DNA of 64,000 bases from Seminavis robusta. Taxonomy: Eukaryota > Bacillariophyta > Bacillariophyceae > Naviculales > Naviculaceae. The notes under the pieces were generated by a model. It saw only the letters and a list, made by a program, of their open reading frames with translations, did no database searches and was not told the origin of the DNA. Shown here piece after piece: positions 52,145 through 61,972 of this stretch. The position numbers and the translations under genes were made by a program. The stretch's first letter is position 1. Each line of letters begins with the position of its first letter. Where the stretch lies: the NCBI GenBank assembly GCA_903772945.1, contig CAICTM010000191.1, positions 1 through 64,000 of the forward strand, written 5' to 3'.

Positions 52145-55100
52145 TGCTGTTGCTTACTTTTGATTAAAATATATTTGATAGCTGGCTAGCTAGCAAGTAG
52201 CTTGAAATGCAGAAGTTGTAGTTGCTTTGGAGTTTGAATGTTATGAGAGAAATCAGTCCAGGGTTCATTCAAGTTATTAGTTGGGAAGGCCACTGCCACA
52301 ACTCTTCGGGTTGTGTGGAGTCGAGTCGAACCTCCAAGACCTCAACCACACTTCCATATCGAGTGGTCGGGGAACTGCCTCACCGGTTTCGTACTTCGTA
52401 GTACACAAAGCAGCCTCAAAGCAAAAGACTGCTTTGACACTCCAGAAGAATGACTTGAACCGTGAAACAATAACAACAAAACAACCAAAAATATTCAATT
52501 TACATCCAAGTGATTCAACCGGGGATTGGTGAATTAAAGAACTTGAGTCAGACGAACCCAGTAAATCCCTCTCTTTTATACCCTACTCTGGAGTACGCTT
52601 ACGTAGTTCGTTTTGGTTAAGTAGATTGGTCTTCATCTCCACATTCGAAATGTTCCAACATCTCTTCTAGAACTCTCAATAGCTTCTCAATTCTTCCATC
52701 CAATGTCATCCTTGTCTCCTTTACCTTGTGAAATCTATTTCGCCAGAAAGCAGGGTTCTGATTTTATACACTAAACTATATACTAAAGATCCCATTGAAA
52801 GGTTGTATCAAAGGAATAGTGAAGCCACGGAACATCCAATTGCCTCTCTTGATAGGTTTGATATAAAAATGTGACTACCAGATGGTTCATACCAGTGGGA
52901 AATGAGTTCGATTGATAAGTTATTAGAGCCTTTCCGTTAAATCTGATACAACTCTGTGTTTCTAGCAAAGTGGAAAGTGAGATGCTCGTTTCCCTTTTGA
53001 CGAGCAGCACCGACGATCGTAGATGAGCCTCTCACCGTCACAAACTCCTCCGAATTGCACACCAGGTCCTGACCTTGCTGCTTTTTCAGGCAAAGGATGA
53101 AAGAATGAATGAGGTGGCTTTGAATGTCAAACTTACTTTACTATCTGTAAAAACTTCCGCCTCCAGAGTGGTATCTAGCTAGATAGACAGCTGATAGCCT
53201 CAAACATGCTTTTAGTTGCAACCACTATCCATAGCAAACCTAGTGGGACGATTCTCGTCCAGACTGGACGGATGCTTACAATGTCATGTGTCATGTTTTG
53301 GTTGTGAATGCTGACTAAATGTATCTACCCTGTCATCCTTGCCTATCGTACCTAGTTGTGTCCAGCTTGCTACTCTATTAGTCTCTGATTGCAATGCTGC
53401 TTCCGATTCTATTCTACTCGTTCCATTCGTTCAACCAGTTCAAGCACAAGGAGGAGTTGAGTTGGCAGCTGCCGGTTTGCTGCATTTCTTACTTTTCAAA
53501 TAAGAACATGACTAGCTAGTTCAACTCGACTGGGAGCGACCCAGGTATGGTTTGTCCGAGCCAGCTACCACGTCGGGTACCAAGTAACTACCGAAGCAAC
53601 GGAACAGAAAACATTCAGTCGGAGCAGCCAGCAGCTCATAGAGGCCCATGAGCCAGAAACAACGTTATCAACTTGCCCTCGAGTATCCGAACAGTGGGAC
53701 CATATACTGACCATATCGCTCATGTTTCATGGGCCGGTGGCTTCTTCATACATGCACTCCTTGGACCTGGTAAGTGTGTTTCGGTGTAGTGACCTGGGTT
53801 GCTGGTCAGCTGGATGGATGTAGCTTTTTAAAATCGTTCACGAGTTACCCATTGGGGGATGTTGTCGAAACCTTCAACCTCCCAACTAGTAAGAATCAAG
53901 TGGTGATGTAGCTATGGTTTAGTGCCAGAAACTTGATGGAAAATTGGCGACAGGCCTACACCGGTCGTAGTAGGAAAAGAGAGATATCCCAGGGTCACGG
54001 GATCCTAGGTACGTGAGATTGATGTGGCAGTCTATATATGGTGCGTGTGTTGCTGGTGTGTGCTTGTTTGTTCAAACTGTGGATCAATATTGTCCATGGC
54101 TGGAGGGAAACTGTTGGCTGCTAGCTTCCCAAATTTTGTTAAGCTTTCTGGGTTTGGGACTTAGCAAAGATTGAGCCTGAGTCCTGAGCTGGTGATGGCT
54201 GCTGGCTGTGGGGTCAGTTAGATGATGTCCACTTCTGATGGTCAGCTCCAGTGTTCTAGGGATGAGTGTGAAGAAGCCAGCAACAAAGCAGCTCTCTCAT
54301 ATGAGATCTCCTTTCCATAGTAGAGGTATATCAGACAAGACCTCGGCTGACTCAACCCGAGGAGCGATTTGCTGCTTGCATTCTTGACACATGTGGCAGT
54401 CATGCTGATAAGCTGTTGGGTTGAACAGACCTGGCTTGCTTTCTTCTCAGCCAGTTGTTTCTTTATCCCAAGAACTGGCTGCATGTGTCCATGGAGCGAC
54501 TCGAGCATGAAGCAGCCATGGCCTCAATTCCTCAGTGCAGTCAGTCGGGCAACAGCAACCAGAGAGGTTTATCTTTTGTTTCAGTTTCGGGTTGGATTCT
54601 AGCTTGTGGCAGTTTGAGATTCTTGGCAAACCAGGCCGCCCAGGTTCTGGACCGGGAACGAGTTCAAGTTAGGCGACAAGCAGTCTTGCTGGCTGGTTTT
54701 AAACGCTTCAGGACCTGTGGACATTCTGGAGAGCTATCCACATATATTCCACCAAACCGTGGAAGCTTGCTTGAACGAGAGGCGGCGAAACCATTCCAGC
54801 TGCAAGCTCCAGTCAACAAACACTCTGGCAGCTAGACTGCCAATGGTTCATAGAGCATAGGCTGTTTGTTGGTGTTGGTAGAGAAACAGACAGGTCAGCA
54901 GTATTGCTCAGACTAGTGCTAGCTATCTAGCTGTGCCATGAACTTGCCATTTCTTTCTCCATCAGCAGAAAGTCAGGCAGTTTGCCGTTTGCTCAAGCAG
55001 CCTCAAGAAGCATCGAGATCGTAGATCACCACCAGAACTTGGAGCCCCAACGTCGTTACTGGTAGGATGGTTAGGATGGTAGGATGGTAGGATGCGGTAC

Positions 55101-55890
55101 CGTATTGTTTCCGAGGAAGTTGGCGCAAGGGGGTGAAGGGGAATGAGAAGCAGTGATGGAATGAATCGTAAAAAGCTAATCCTATTCTACTATCCATAAA
55201 TGCGGCAGCCACCACGTTGACTGGGGACCAGGGTCTTGTTGCCCTTGATTGACAGCTCCTTGACAAGGATCTTTAATTCTTTTGGTGTTGGCGGTACCAC
55301 AAGGACCCCATCTCAGGTTCCTCTTGCCGTGTCGTGGAATCTACGAACGCGAAATTAAGAACAAAGCCCCGAATCACCAGAGAATAGGAAAGCTGGTACT
55401 GAGTACTTCTACTGCATAGTTCTTTGGTTTCAGAATTACTTAATAAAGATGTTGTAACAAATCTTGCTACCGAAAAGTACTATAGTCATATTAAGACTCT
55501 GGTACGTTACTTTCTGTTTTGCGTCTAATTATAATTCATCCATCAGGCAAAATCGGACACTCACGTGGATTGATGTTATGTCCCACAGAGAACATCACGA
55601 CTACTTAGTACCTTCTTTTCAGTTCCGCAACAGTTTCCTATTGCAACAGGTCGTGAAATCTCGGTCCACGACGGCGAGGTTGCTTGTGGGGTTTCTTGAT
55701 ATCCAGTTTGCTCTTGGTAACAATAAATGCGGGTGGCAGGGCCTTATGGTAACTATGAGGCGTCTCACCAGGATGCTAGTGTACTGGTCGCTACCTTTTC
55801 CTTGCCGTGTCCCAGACCACCTGAAGACTTCCTGAAGCAAAACGAAAATGAGAAAGAATACTGGGGAAGCACACCCGAGTCGACAAACAG
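52145..55890. other. 3.7 kb without a supported gene
   Basis: A low-GC stretch at 52440-53000 contains CTCTTTTATACCC (TATA-like, 52570) and short frames only. From 53000 to 55890 there are scattered frames of 60-130 codons without recognisable features and a GGATGGTTAGGATGGTAGG short repeat near 55065-55090. Nothing further supported. Confidence 0.45.
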
Positions 55891-55899
55891 CAACTAAGT

Positions 55900-57351
55900 G
55901 TGTACATGAATGAATACTTCAAGCCTTACTGCTTTACCAAGGCCACCAGTTTGGACCATCCTAATGCATCCTGCCTGCCTTCTTGCGACATTCGGACTTT
56001 AGCAATCCCGAAAAGTGTGCCACAGGTCGTCGAGTTTCTTCCGCCCGGGCACATCATGTCTGTGCATACCTACTGTACCGTACTATGTAACCTGGTCTCC
56101 ACTTACTTGATCGGTCTCATATTTTCAAAAACGGCAAAACGCCAAAGCAAACTATTAATACAAGCCCACAAAACCATGAACCATTATTTCTTGCACGAGC
56201 TAGGGAAGGGTGTGCAACTAGAGTACACTCTGGTCCAAGATCATGCTAGAACGCATACTAGTGCCTTTCAACAGAGCGATACTAGCATTGCTGCTAGCAG
56301 CAGAGGACGCAGGAGAAGACGTTCCTACCTAGCTAGTTCCTCTGTAGTTGCTGCCGCTACCACTAGCAATGCCACGGGTAGTAGCGCAGGCACGACTACA
56401 GAGGGTGCTGCTGCAGCAGCACGGATACCCCCAACTGATACCCCCTTGTTTCTACCTGCAGGAATACCTCCTCCTCCCGCCTCCTCCAGCACTACTAATA
56501 GCACTGCAGCTACTGCAAGCACAAGCACAACGACGAGTGCAGGTCCCACTAGCCGCTGGGATAGTGCGTGCGCGTCTCGTCAAAACGATTCTCCCCGCAA
56601 AGCAACCACCTTGAGAACTCCTCCTTCCAGGTCGTACTCTTCCTGCGACGAACTATCCGAGTCTACCAGTGAGGAGGCGGAATCCTCCGAGAGTAGCCAC
56701 ATTTGGCCGGATCACTTACCTACCAGTAGCATTGGCAGCACTAGTAATCACCAAACTCCTCCTCAAGACCAGCACCAAGATCTCTTTGCAACGGTTTGGT
56801 CCATGTCCCAGAGCGACCGTTCCAATGCTACCGGCACGAATTCCAGGCGGGGTAGACCGTGCAGCATTCAAAAGTCGCAGAGCTGGCCCAGTCACTTTCA
56901 ACAGTACGACCTCCTGCACCCACTCAGAAGTAGCAACTTGCAGACACTTGCTTTGGCAGCTCCGGCGCAGGGCCCATTCCTTCCCGACGCTTCCTCGCGT
57001 CAAAGAGCTGGATCGCTTCCAGATCAAGCCTTGGAGACAACGCTCCGAACGATGGCGTGTCAGGAATGGCAGAAAAAACGAGCCAGCTCTTTTCCTGCCA
57101 CCACGGCGGCCCAGATGATTCGCGGCAATCGGGCACTGGTGCAACGATCCGCGTCCCTGCAAAACTGGTTCACGGCTCCATCTTGCATGTCGTCGACATT
57201 GGGCGGTGGCGGTGGTGGTGTGGGAGGTGCTCCCAATGATATCCTGCAGTCCGTCTTGAATGATATTGATCAGCTCGCGGGCGAAGGGAGCCTTCCGTCT
57301 TCCTCTTCGCCATCGTCATCCTCCTCTTCTGTGTCGTCCAAGGCGGCGTGA
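55900..57351 (+). CDS. Large Ser-rich protein, plus-strand member of the DNARxH/CRWESC family
   Basis: The open frame codes 483 residues; the true start may be the ATG at 56176 (391 residues), since the part before it lacks features and the A/C-rich sequence just upstream looks like a leader. Counting from 56176, the motif LEYTLVQDHARTH (15-27) matches the family's LTLVVDNARSH, and SRWDSACAS (126-134) matches CRWESCP. SPRKATTLRTPPSRSYSSCD (139-158) matches the Pro/Arg block. After that the protein is longer than the others and Ser/Gln-rich, with repeated short SxSW or SAS-L-x-NW words (QKSQSWPSHF, QRSASLQNWF), a Gly run and a terminal acidic/Ser segment (NDILQSVLNDIDQLAGEGSL). Repeated R-S-x-S sites suggest phosphorylation. 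Function unknown. Confidence 0.65.
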   Translation: MYMNEYFKPYCFTKATSLDHPNASCLPSCDIRTLAIPKSVPQVVEFLPPGHIMSVHTYCTVLCNLVSTYLIGLIFSKTAKRQSKLLIQAHKTMNHYFLHELGKGVQLEYTLVQDHARTHTSAFQQSDTSIAASSRGRRRRRSYLASSSVVAAATTSNATGSSAGTTTEGAAAAARIPPTDTPLFLPAGIPPPPASSSTTNSTAATASTSTTTSAGPTSRWDSACASRQNDSPRKATTLRTPPSRSYSSCDELSESTSEEAESSESSHIWPDHLPTSSIGSTSNHQTPPQDQHQDLFATVWSMSQSDRSNATGTNSRRGRPCSIQKSQSWPSHFQQYDLLHPLRSSNLQTLALAAPAQGPFLPDASSRQRAGSLPDQALETTLRTMACQEWQKKRASSFPATTAAQMIRGNRALVQRSASLQNWFTAPSCMSSTLGGGGGGVGGAPNDILQSVLNDIDQLAGEGSLPSSSSPSSSSSSVSSKAA

Positions 57352-57359
57352 GCTAAATA

Positions 57360-58190
57360 AAGATATAGATAGATGCGATGACACGATCATCAGCCATAAT
57401 AGACTGTCTGGCTAAGCATAGAAAGACTATAACGATAGAATTGCAGAGCTTCCGATTACGAATAGTATATTTATCTGCCGCTCATCCCACCCTGGCTTCA
57501 GCCTGACGTTCATTCCTTTCTGGGCGTCAAACAGATGCTGAACCAGCCGCCATCGGGGGGTTCCTCTTCGGAGCTGACGGCCAGCCCTCGGACTCACCAG
57601 CCTTCTTTCTCAGCCGTGGCATTGGCAGTCGGTCTATAATAGGTTTTCAACAGCAGAGTTGCTGGGCCGTAGTCCCGTAAGTTTATGAGAGCTACAAGGT
57701 GGACCATGGTCGGTTCCGCAATGGTGTCACGGCAAGATCAGTGCATGGTTTGTCTACGATCGAGGACTTTTGCGAAGAGTAATCAATGAAAGAAAGGTTC
57801 AAGCTAGCGTTGCCCAGACTGGAGCCAAACAGAGTGATCAATCACTGGCTGGCTGTACCCCCCATCACTGCACCTCCATCAGTCAAGGCCCAACACTAAA
57901 ACATCCTCCTCCAGGTAGACTCAGCATCATCAATGCGTATACCGTAGCTCAGCTCAGCTCAGCTCTAGCTAGAGCCAACATCGTACAACTTGACGTTTTG
58001 CGCGTACCGGGAAAAGTCGTGTGCCACGCTCAAACACACTTCCGAGTGACAGCCAGTCTGAAATCCATCGACCGTACATGTTTGTTTCATCCCAGCATCC
58101 CAGTATAGAGGCTGGCTGTCGGTCCGCCCGACCACTTATCAATCGACAAGGTGGGGATCTCGTGGACAAGCGAAACTTATACCATGGTGA
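57360..58190. other. Intergenic, no supported gene
   Basis: Only short frames. AGCTCAGCTCAGCTCAGCTCTAGCTAG repeat-like stretch near 57950, written here in part. Nothing else recognised. Confidence 0.45.
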
Positions 58191-58194
58191 TCAT

Positions 58195-58690
58195 AACATG
58201 TCGTCCAAGGCAGAAACAGAGGGCTCCATAATGCAGCTGACACAAGCATTAGGCCTACACGTCAACCACGACCTGGCTGGCATGGGCGGCGTCTACTTTG
58301 ACTCGGAGGAAACTCCCTACCTGTGGCGGTACCCATTCCCTCCGGATGTGCAGGCTCAGCTAGTGTCCACGGACAACCCAAAGGGGAACGTCACCAACAG
58401 TGACCTAGAGCAGGCCGCCATCTTTGCCCAACACGTCACCTACGCCACCCGCTACACTCTCTCGGACAACACCCCGTCCGTCTCCAGGATCTCCAAAGGG
58501 GCGGTGACTTCGGATGGTCCTGTGGTGTTCCTCTGCACCTACGCCTGCCGCCACCAACGAGAACACCGATCATGCGCCCTCTCGTCCTACTTCCTTTGGC
58601 ACCAATTCGACCGAGTCAGGATCAACGATCATATCATCGCTGGAAAAGGAAACGTGGGAGTCAGGAATTCAAAAATCCTCATGTAACGAG
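58195..58690 (+). mobile_element. Retroelement fossil (RNase H-like domain)
   Basis: The segment GMGGVYFDS with WRYPFPPDVQAQLVS, NPKGNVTNSDLEQAAI and SDNTPSVSRISKGAV resembles the RNase H region that follows reverse transcriptase in some non-copia retroelements of protists and fungi. The element is broken and only this region is left; further pieces may extend to about 58980. Its class (tyrosine-recombinase or LTR type) cannot be told from this fragment. It looks old. Confidence 0.6.
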
Positions 58691-58984
58691 GCTTTGTCGA
58701 AACAACAAACAACAGCGTCCTTCTTGGCAGGCAAGGCATCAGCAACCCGTCGCATCCAAGTTGTACTACCGGTATCTCAGGTCTGGCAGGACACGATACA
58801 ATGTCAAACTTGTGCATAATGAAGGACATCGGACTTCCCACCGTAATTCTTCTCCCAGACAGCTCGTAAGGCCATTTTGTGGTCCACCACCTGCAGCCTC
58901 ACGCTCCATCACCAGGAGCAAACGGGAAGGCCATCAGGCGGAGCAGGGATTGCTGAGCAGCTCGACAGGTCCATAGAGGTTCTT

Positions 58985-59215
58985 CCGTGCACGCATGCAA
59001 CTATTTGAAGTCTATAGCCATGCAGGAACTTTGTGAGATGTGAATCTATTAAGGGCTTCGGGTATGCACTTTTACCATTACTCTAGCTAGCTAGTTAGTT
59101 TCAAACTGCGATTTTAATAAGATACATGAATGAGGTTGCTCCTTTGTTTTCAAATGATTCCACAGGCCCTGAGCATTCCATAACAACTTTTGGGACATGT
59201 TGCGCATGCTTCCAG
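58985..59215. other. 3' flank of the Hint gene
   Basis: Short spacer; includes CTAGCTAGCTAG palindromes. No gene. Confidence 0.5.
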
Positions 59216-59216
59216 C

Positions 59217-60749
59217 TTATTCGTTCTTCAAGTTCAAGTCCGCTGGGTCCACAGCAGCAGGAACATTCTTTCCATGGACAACAGAACCCACAAAGACCAA
59301 TCCACCAACCACCACGGCAGCAGCCAGCTTGGCACCAAACAAGAGCTCCATGGCATAGAGGGGACACAAGACCACCAAGTAGACAGCAAAAAGGAACATC
59401 TGGACCACCCAGTGCTGGACATGGAACCAGTCAGACAAATCAAACGCCATCTGTACGAAAACAGTCACACCGTCATTATTGTATGTCTGGCACCATTTGG
59501 GGTTGATGCCACCGATACAAACCAAACGAGGCAGAGTCATGAGCATATGAGCAACACAGTGGTGAGACATCATGGATGTGGAATGGCCTTGTAGTTCCAT
59601 GGTTTGGGGATCACCGTTGGGTTGGAGGGAAATGTAGCAAGATGATGCAAAGCCATCCACCACAAGGGTGCCATCCTGAGTGAGGGGAGCATAGATTCCA
59701 TGGCGCTGGACAGTCTCAATCTTGGCAACAACAGCAGGTCCTCCTTGTTCTTGCCCAGCCTCCATGAGACTATCACCGACCTTGATGGATTTGGCTGTGA
59801 CTGGGGAATCCTTGCCCTGCAGATAGACCAAGTGCTGGCCAGTGACTTCCAATGGTTTCTTGCCACTTGTGGTGTGGATCTGGAGGAATTCCGTTTCAGT
59901 GGTGGCATCGTTGTGGGCAAAGGCATAGATTGGTTGGAATCGGTTCTTGGCTGTCAAGATCATGTCTCCGATCTTGAGGTCTGTCATCTTGGCGGATAGC
60001 TGTACTTGGCCTTGGCCTGGTTGTTCCACATGCACAGTGGCTTGCTCTGAAAAACAAGAGGAAGGAGTAGGAGGTTCAGAAGGAGCAGGAACAGGAGCAG
60101 CAGACGGACCAGCAGAAGGAGCAGTAGAAGGAACCAAAGAAGGAGCAGAAGAAGGAAGAGTAGATGGAAGACTTGATGGAACTTCAGATGGAACTTCAGA
60201 AGCAACTTCCGAAGGAACCATAGAAGCAACTTCAGAAGGAGCAGAAGAAGGGAGAGAAGAAGGAACCTCAGAAGCAACTTCAGAAGGAACCATAGAAGCA
60301 ACTTCAGAAGGAACCATAGAAGCAACTTCAGAAGGAGCAGAAGAAGGAACCGTAGAAGGAACAGCAGAAACAGAAGGAGCAGCGCTTCTATCTTCGCAAG
60401 TGCATGTGAAGACCAGGTTAACGTTGGTGGTTGTATCAAAATCTAAGCTAACAGAAGCCAGGGTTGTCATGGCTTGAAGGATGTCTCCGCACATTTCTGC
60501 GGTTGTCATGGTGCTCAAGAGATTTCCCATTCCATCTGATATAAAAACAGTGAGGTCAACAGCAGATGTGCATGAAACAGTGCATTCTATGAAGGTTGTC
60601 CCAGTTGTCATTGTAATTGTTTCAGCTCCAATACCGTCGAAGTTATCCATGATCATGACGGGGGTACCACAGTTAGTAGCACTACTGCAGGACTTGGCCA
60701 TGAATGCGATGGTACCGGTGATAATGGTGAAAGGAGAAACAAACTTCAT
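59217..60749 (-). CDS. Secreted/membrane Hint (Hedgehog/intein-type) protein with PSxxPS linker
   Basis: A 510-residue protein. It begins with a signal peptide (MKFVSPFTIITGTIAFMAKS). A Cys-containing N-terminal domain of about 100 residues follows, then a linker of about 100 residues made of PSEVASMVPSEVASEVPSS-type repeats, typical of diatom extracellular proteins. The Hint domain starts at Cys232 (CFSEQATV), with KIGDMILTA, TGQHLVYLQGK (the conserved Thr and His), IKVGDSLM and LVVDGFASSCY near its end. In Hedgehog-type Hint domains the Cys attacks the preceding bond to release the N-terminal part. After it come HHCVAHMLM, a segment like the one after Hog domains, and two hydrophobic helices. 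The Cys, Thr and His needed for the first step are present. Cleavage and cargo are inferred, not shown. A broken copy lies at 43331-44110. Confidence 0.85.
   Translation of the reverse strand: MKFVSPFTIITGTIAFMAKSCSSATNCGTPVMIMDNFDGIGAETITMTTGTTFIECTVSCTSAVDLTVFISDGMGNLLSTMTTAEMCGDILQAMTTLASVSLDFDTTTNVNLVFTCTCEDRSAAPSVSAVPSTVPSSAPSEVASMVPSEVASMVPSEVASEVPSSLPSSAPSEVASMVPSEVASEVPSEVPSSLPSTLPSSAPSLVPSTAPSAGPSAAPVPAPSEPPTPSSCFSEQATVHVEQPGQGQVQLSAKMTDLKIGDMILTAKNRFQPIYAFAHNDATTETEFLQIHTTSGKKPLEVTGQHLVYLQGKDSPVTAKSIKVGDSLMEAGQEQGGPAVVAKIETVQRHGIYAPLTQDGTLVVDGFASSCYISLQPNGDPQTMELQGHSTSMMSHHCVAHMLMTLPRLVCIGGINPKWCQTYNNDGVTVFVQMAFDLSDWFHVQHWVVQMFLFAVYLVVLCPLYAMELLFGAKLAAAVVVGGLVFVGSVVHGKNVPAAVDPADLNLKNE
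60090..60370 (-). repeat. Coding tandem repeat (24-bp type) in the Hint gene linker
   Basis: Units such as GAAGGAACCATAGAAGCAAC (plus strand) repeat, coding SEVASMVP and PSSAPS-like words. Runs with whole-codon periods keep the frame. Confidence 0.85.
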
Positions 60750-60754
60750 GGTGG

Positions 60755-61480
60755 ACGGCCTTTTATTAATATGCTAAAATGCTGTGTTCTCTTGAAAGTA
60801 AGCTGAAAGCTGCGATTAGTGGATGGATCATTGCAATTCTGTTTTACCCCAGCAGTCTTGCTGTACTTCGGTATCTGGAGCACGCCAGCAACATCATGCC
60901 GTACAGACCTGTGAGAATGGCCTATCTGGACTACAGAATCTACAGTAAGTGGTACTTGATGTGCCATGGCAGATCCCCATTTCTTCACCGCAACTCCTCT
61001 CCAAACCTTTACTAAGTATTCAAAATACCTTATCTTTCAATTAGCACACCGTCGTGGCCAAGTGCTCGCTCTTTATCGCTTGCGGGATCCAGACCGGAAT
61101 CGGTAGGGTTGAGGTGAATGAAAGTCGATTCGCCCCACCATTTCACTTAACCGACTGTAAGACAGCAAAGCGTTCAAATACATGTTGTGTGCTGTTTGGC
61201 GATACGGGTATACCAGGTACTACGGGCAGGAGCTAAAAGGAAGATTGAGGTTGGATGATTTCTTATTACCTTCTGAAAGCTCCGGGCTAGCTTTTCTTGC
61301 ACATTGGCTTCTTAAATTCAGGTCTGGCGGAGCGCAGTTGGCTAGCTAGGTACCGGTGGCGTCGCAATCGTTTGTCAGCATTTTAAAAATCCAAAATCCA
61401 GCAGAAGTAGTGTGACGATGGGTACAGCTAAAGTAGGCGGTACGCTACGTAGTTCAAGTTTGCAATTGTGTTGAAAAGGT
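60755..61480. other. Upstream region of the Hint gene, no other gene
   Basis: A 78-codon plus-strand frame (60779-61015) is open but has no recognised features. The rest is spacer up to the copia LTR. Confidence 0.5.
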
Positions 61481-61481
61481 G

Positions 61482-61972
61482 TGAACTTGAACGCACAATT
61501 TCTCTAATTTAATCAATATCCTTCCAGCTCTACTGTCTAGTAGACTGGCTATTCGTTTCGTTTTCTCTTTTTCTTCTCGTTCAGATTGTGAGCTCTACAA
61601 CTGAGCTCCGATATGCATACATATACCAGGATCTTTCGATCCTCTGCTTCTCGCAGTTTCATCTACAGATAGATCTCGTCGATCTATCTTCCTGAAGTGC
61701 ATGGTTGGCCCTGGAGGCTTTCCCACTTACTAAACCTATGGACCTTCACCGTCCATTCATTTGTTCCATCCCGTCGCTCCTTGCATTCATCTCTTCGCCT
61801 AACTTCCTACCTTTGTAGTTGCATCATCTAGACGACCATTGTCCTCGTTCCTGTACACCTGCCATCTGATGATGATCGGATAACCATCTGATTTGAGTCA
61901 CACATCCCCAATCACGAACCGTGATTGTGGATCCCGAGTCGTCTGTCCGTCAAACGAAAATACCTTTCTAAC
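61482..61972 (-). repeat. Probable 3' LTR of copia fossil C
   Basis: Reverse-orientation match to 1954-2446. Similarity ends at TGAACTTGAACGC (61482), outside of which the two copies share nothing. Confidence 0.65.

Noticed and set aside
59984-60439. 151-codon minus-strand Leu-rich frame
   Set aside because: Another frame of the same linker repeat; the Leu-rich look is an effect of the 24-bp unit.
59947-60477. 176-codon plus-strand frame rich in Glu/Gly/Thr
   Set aside because: Shadow of the repeat linker of the Hint gene.
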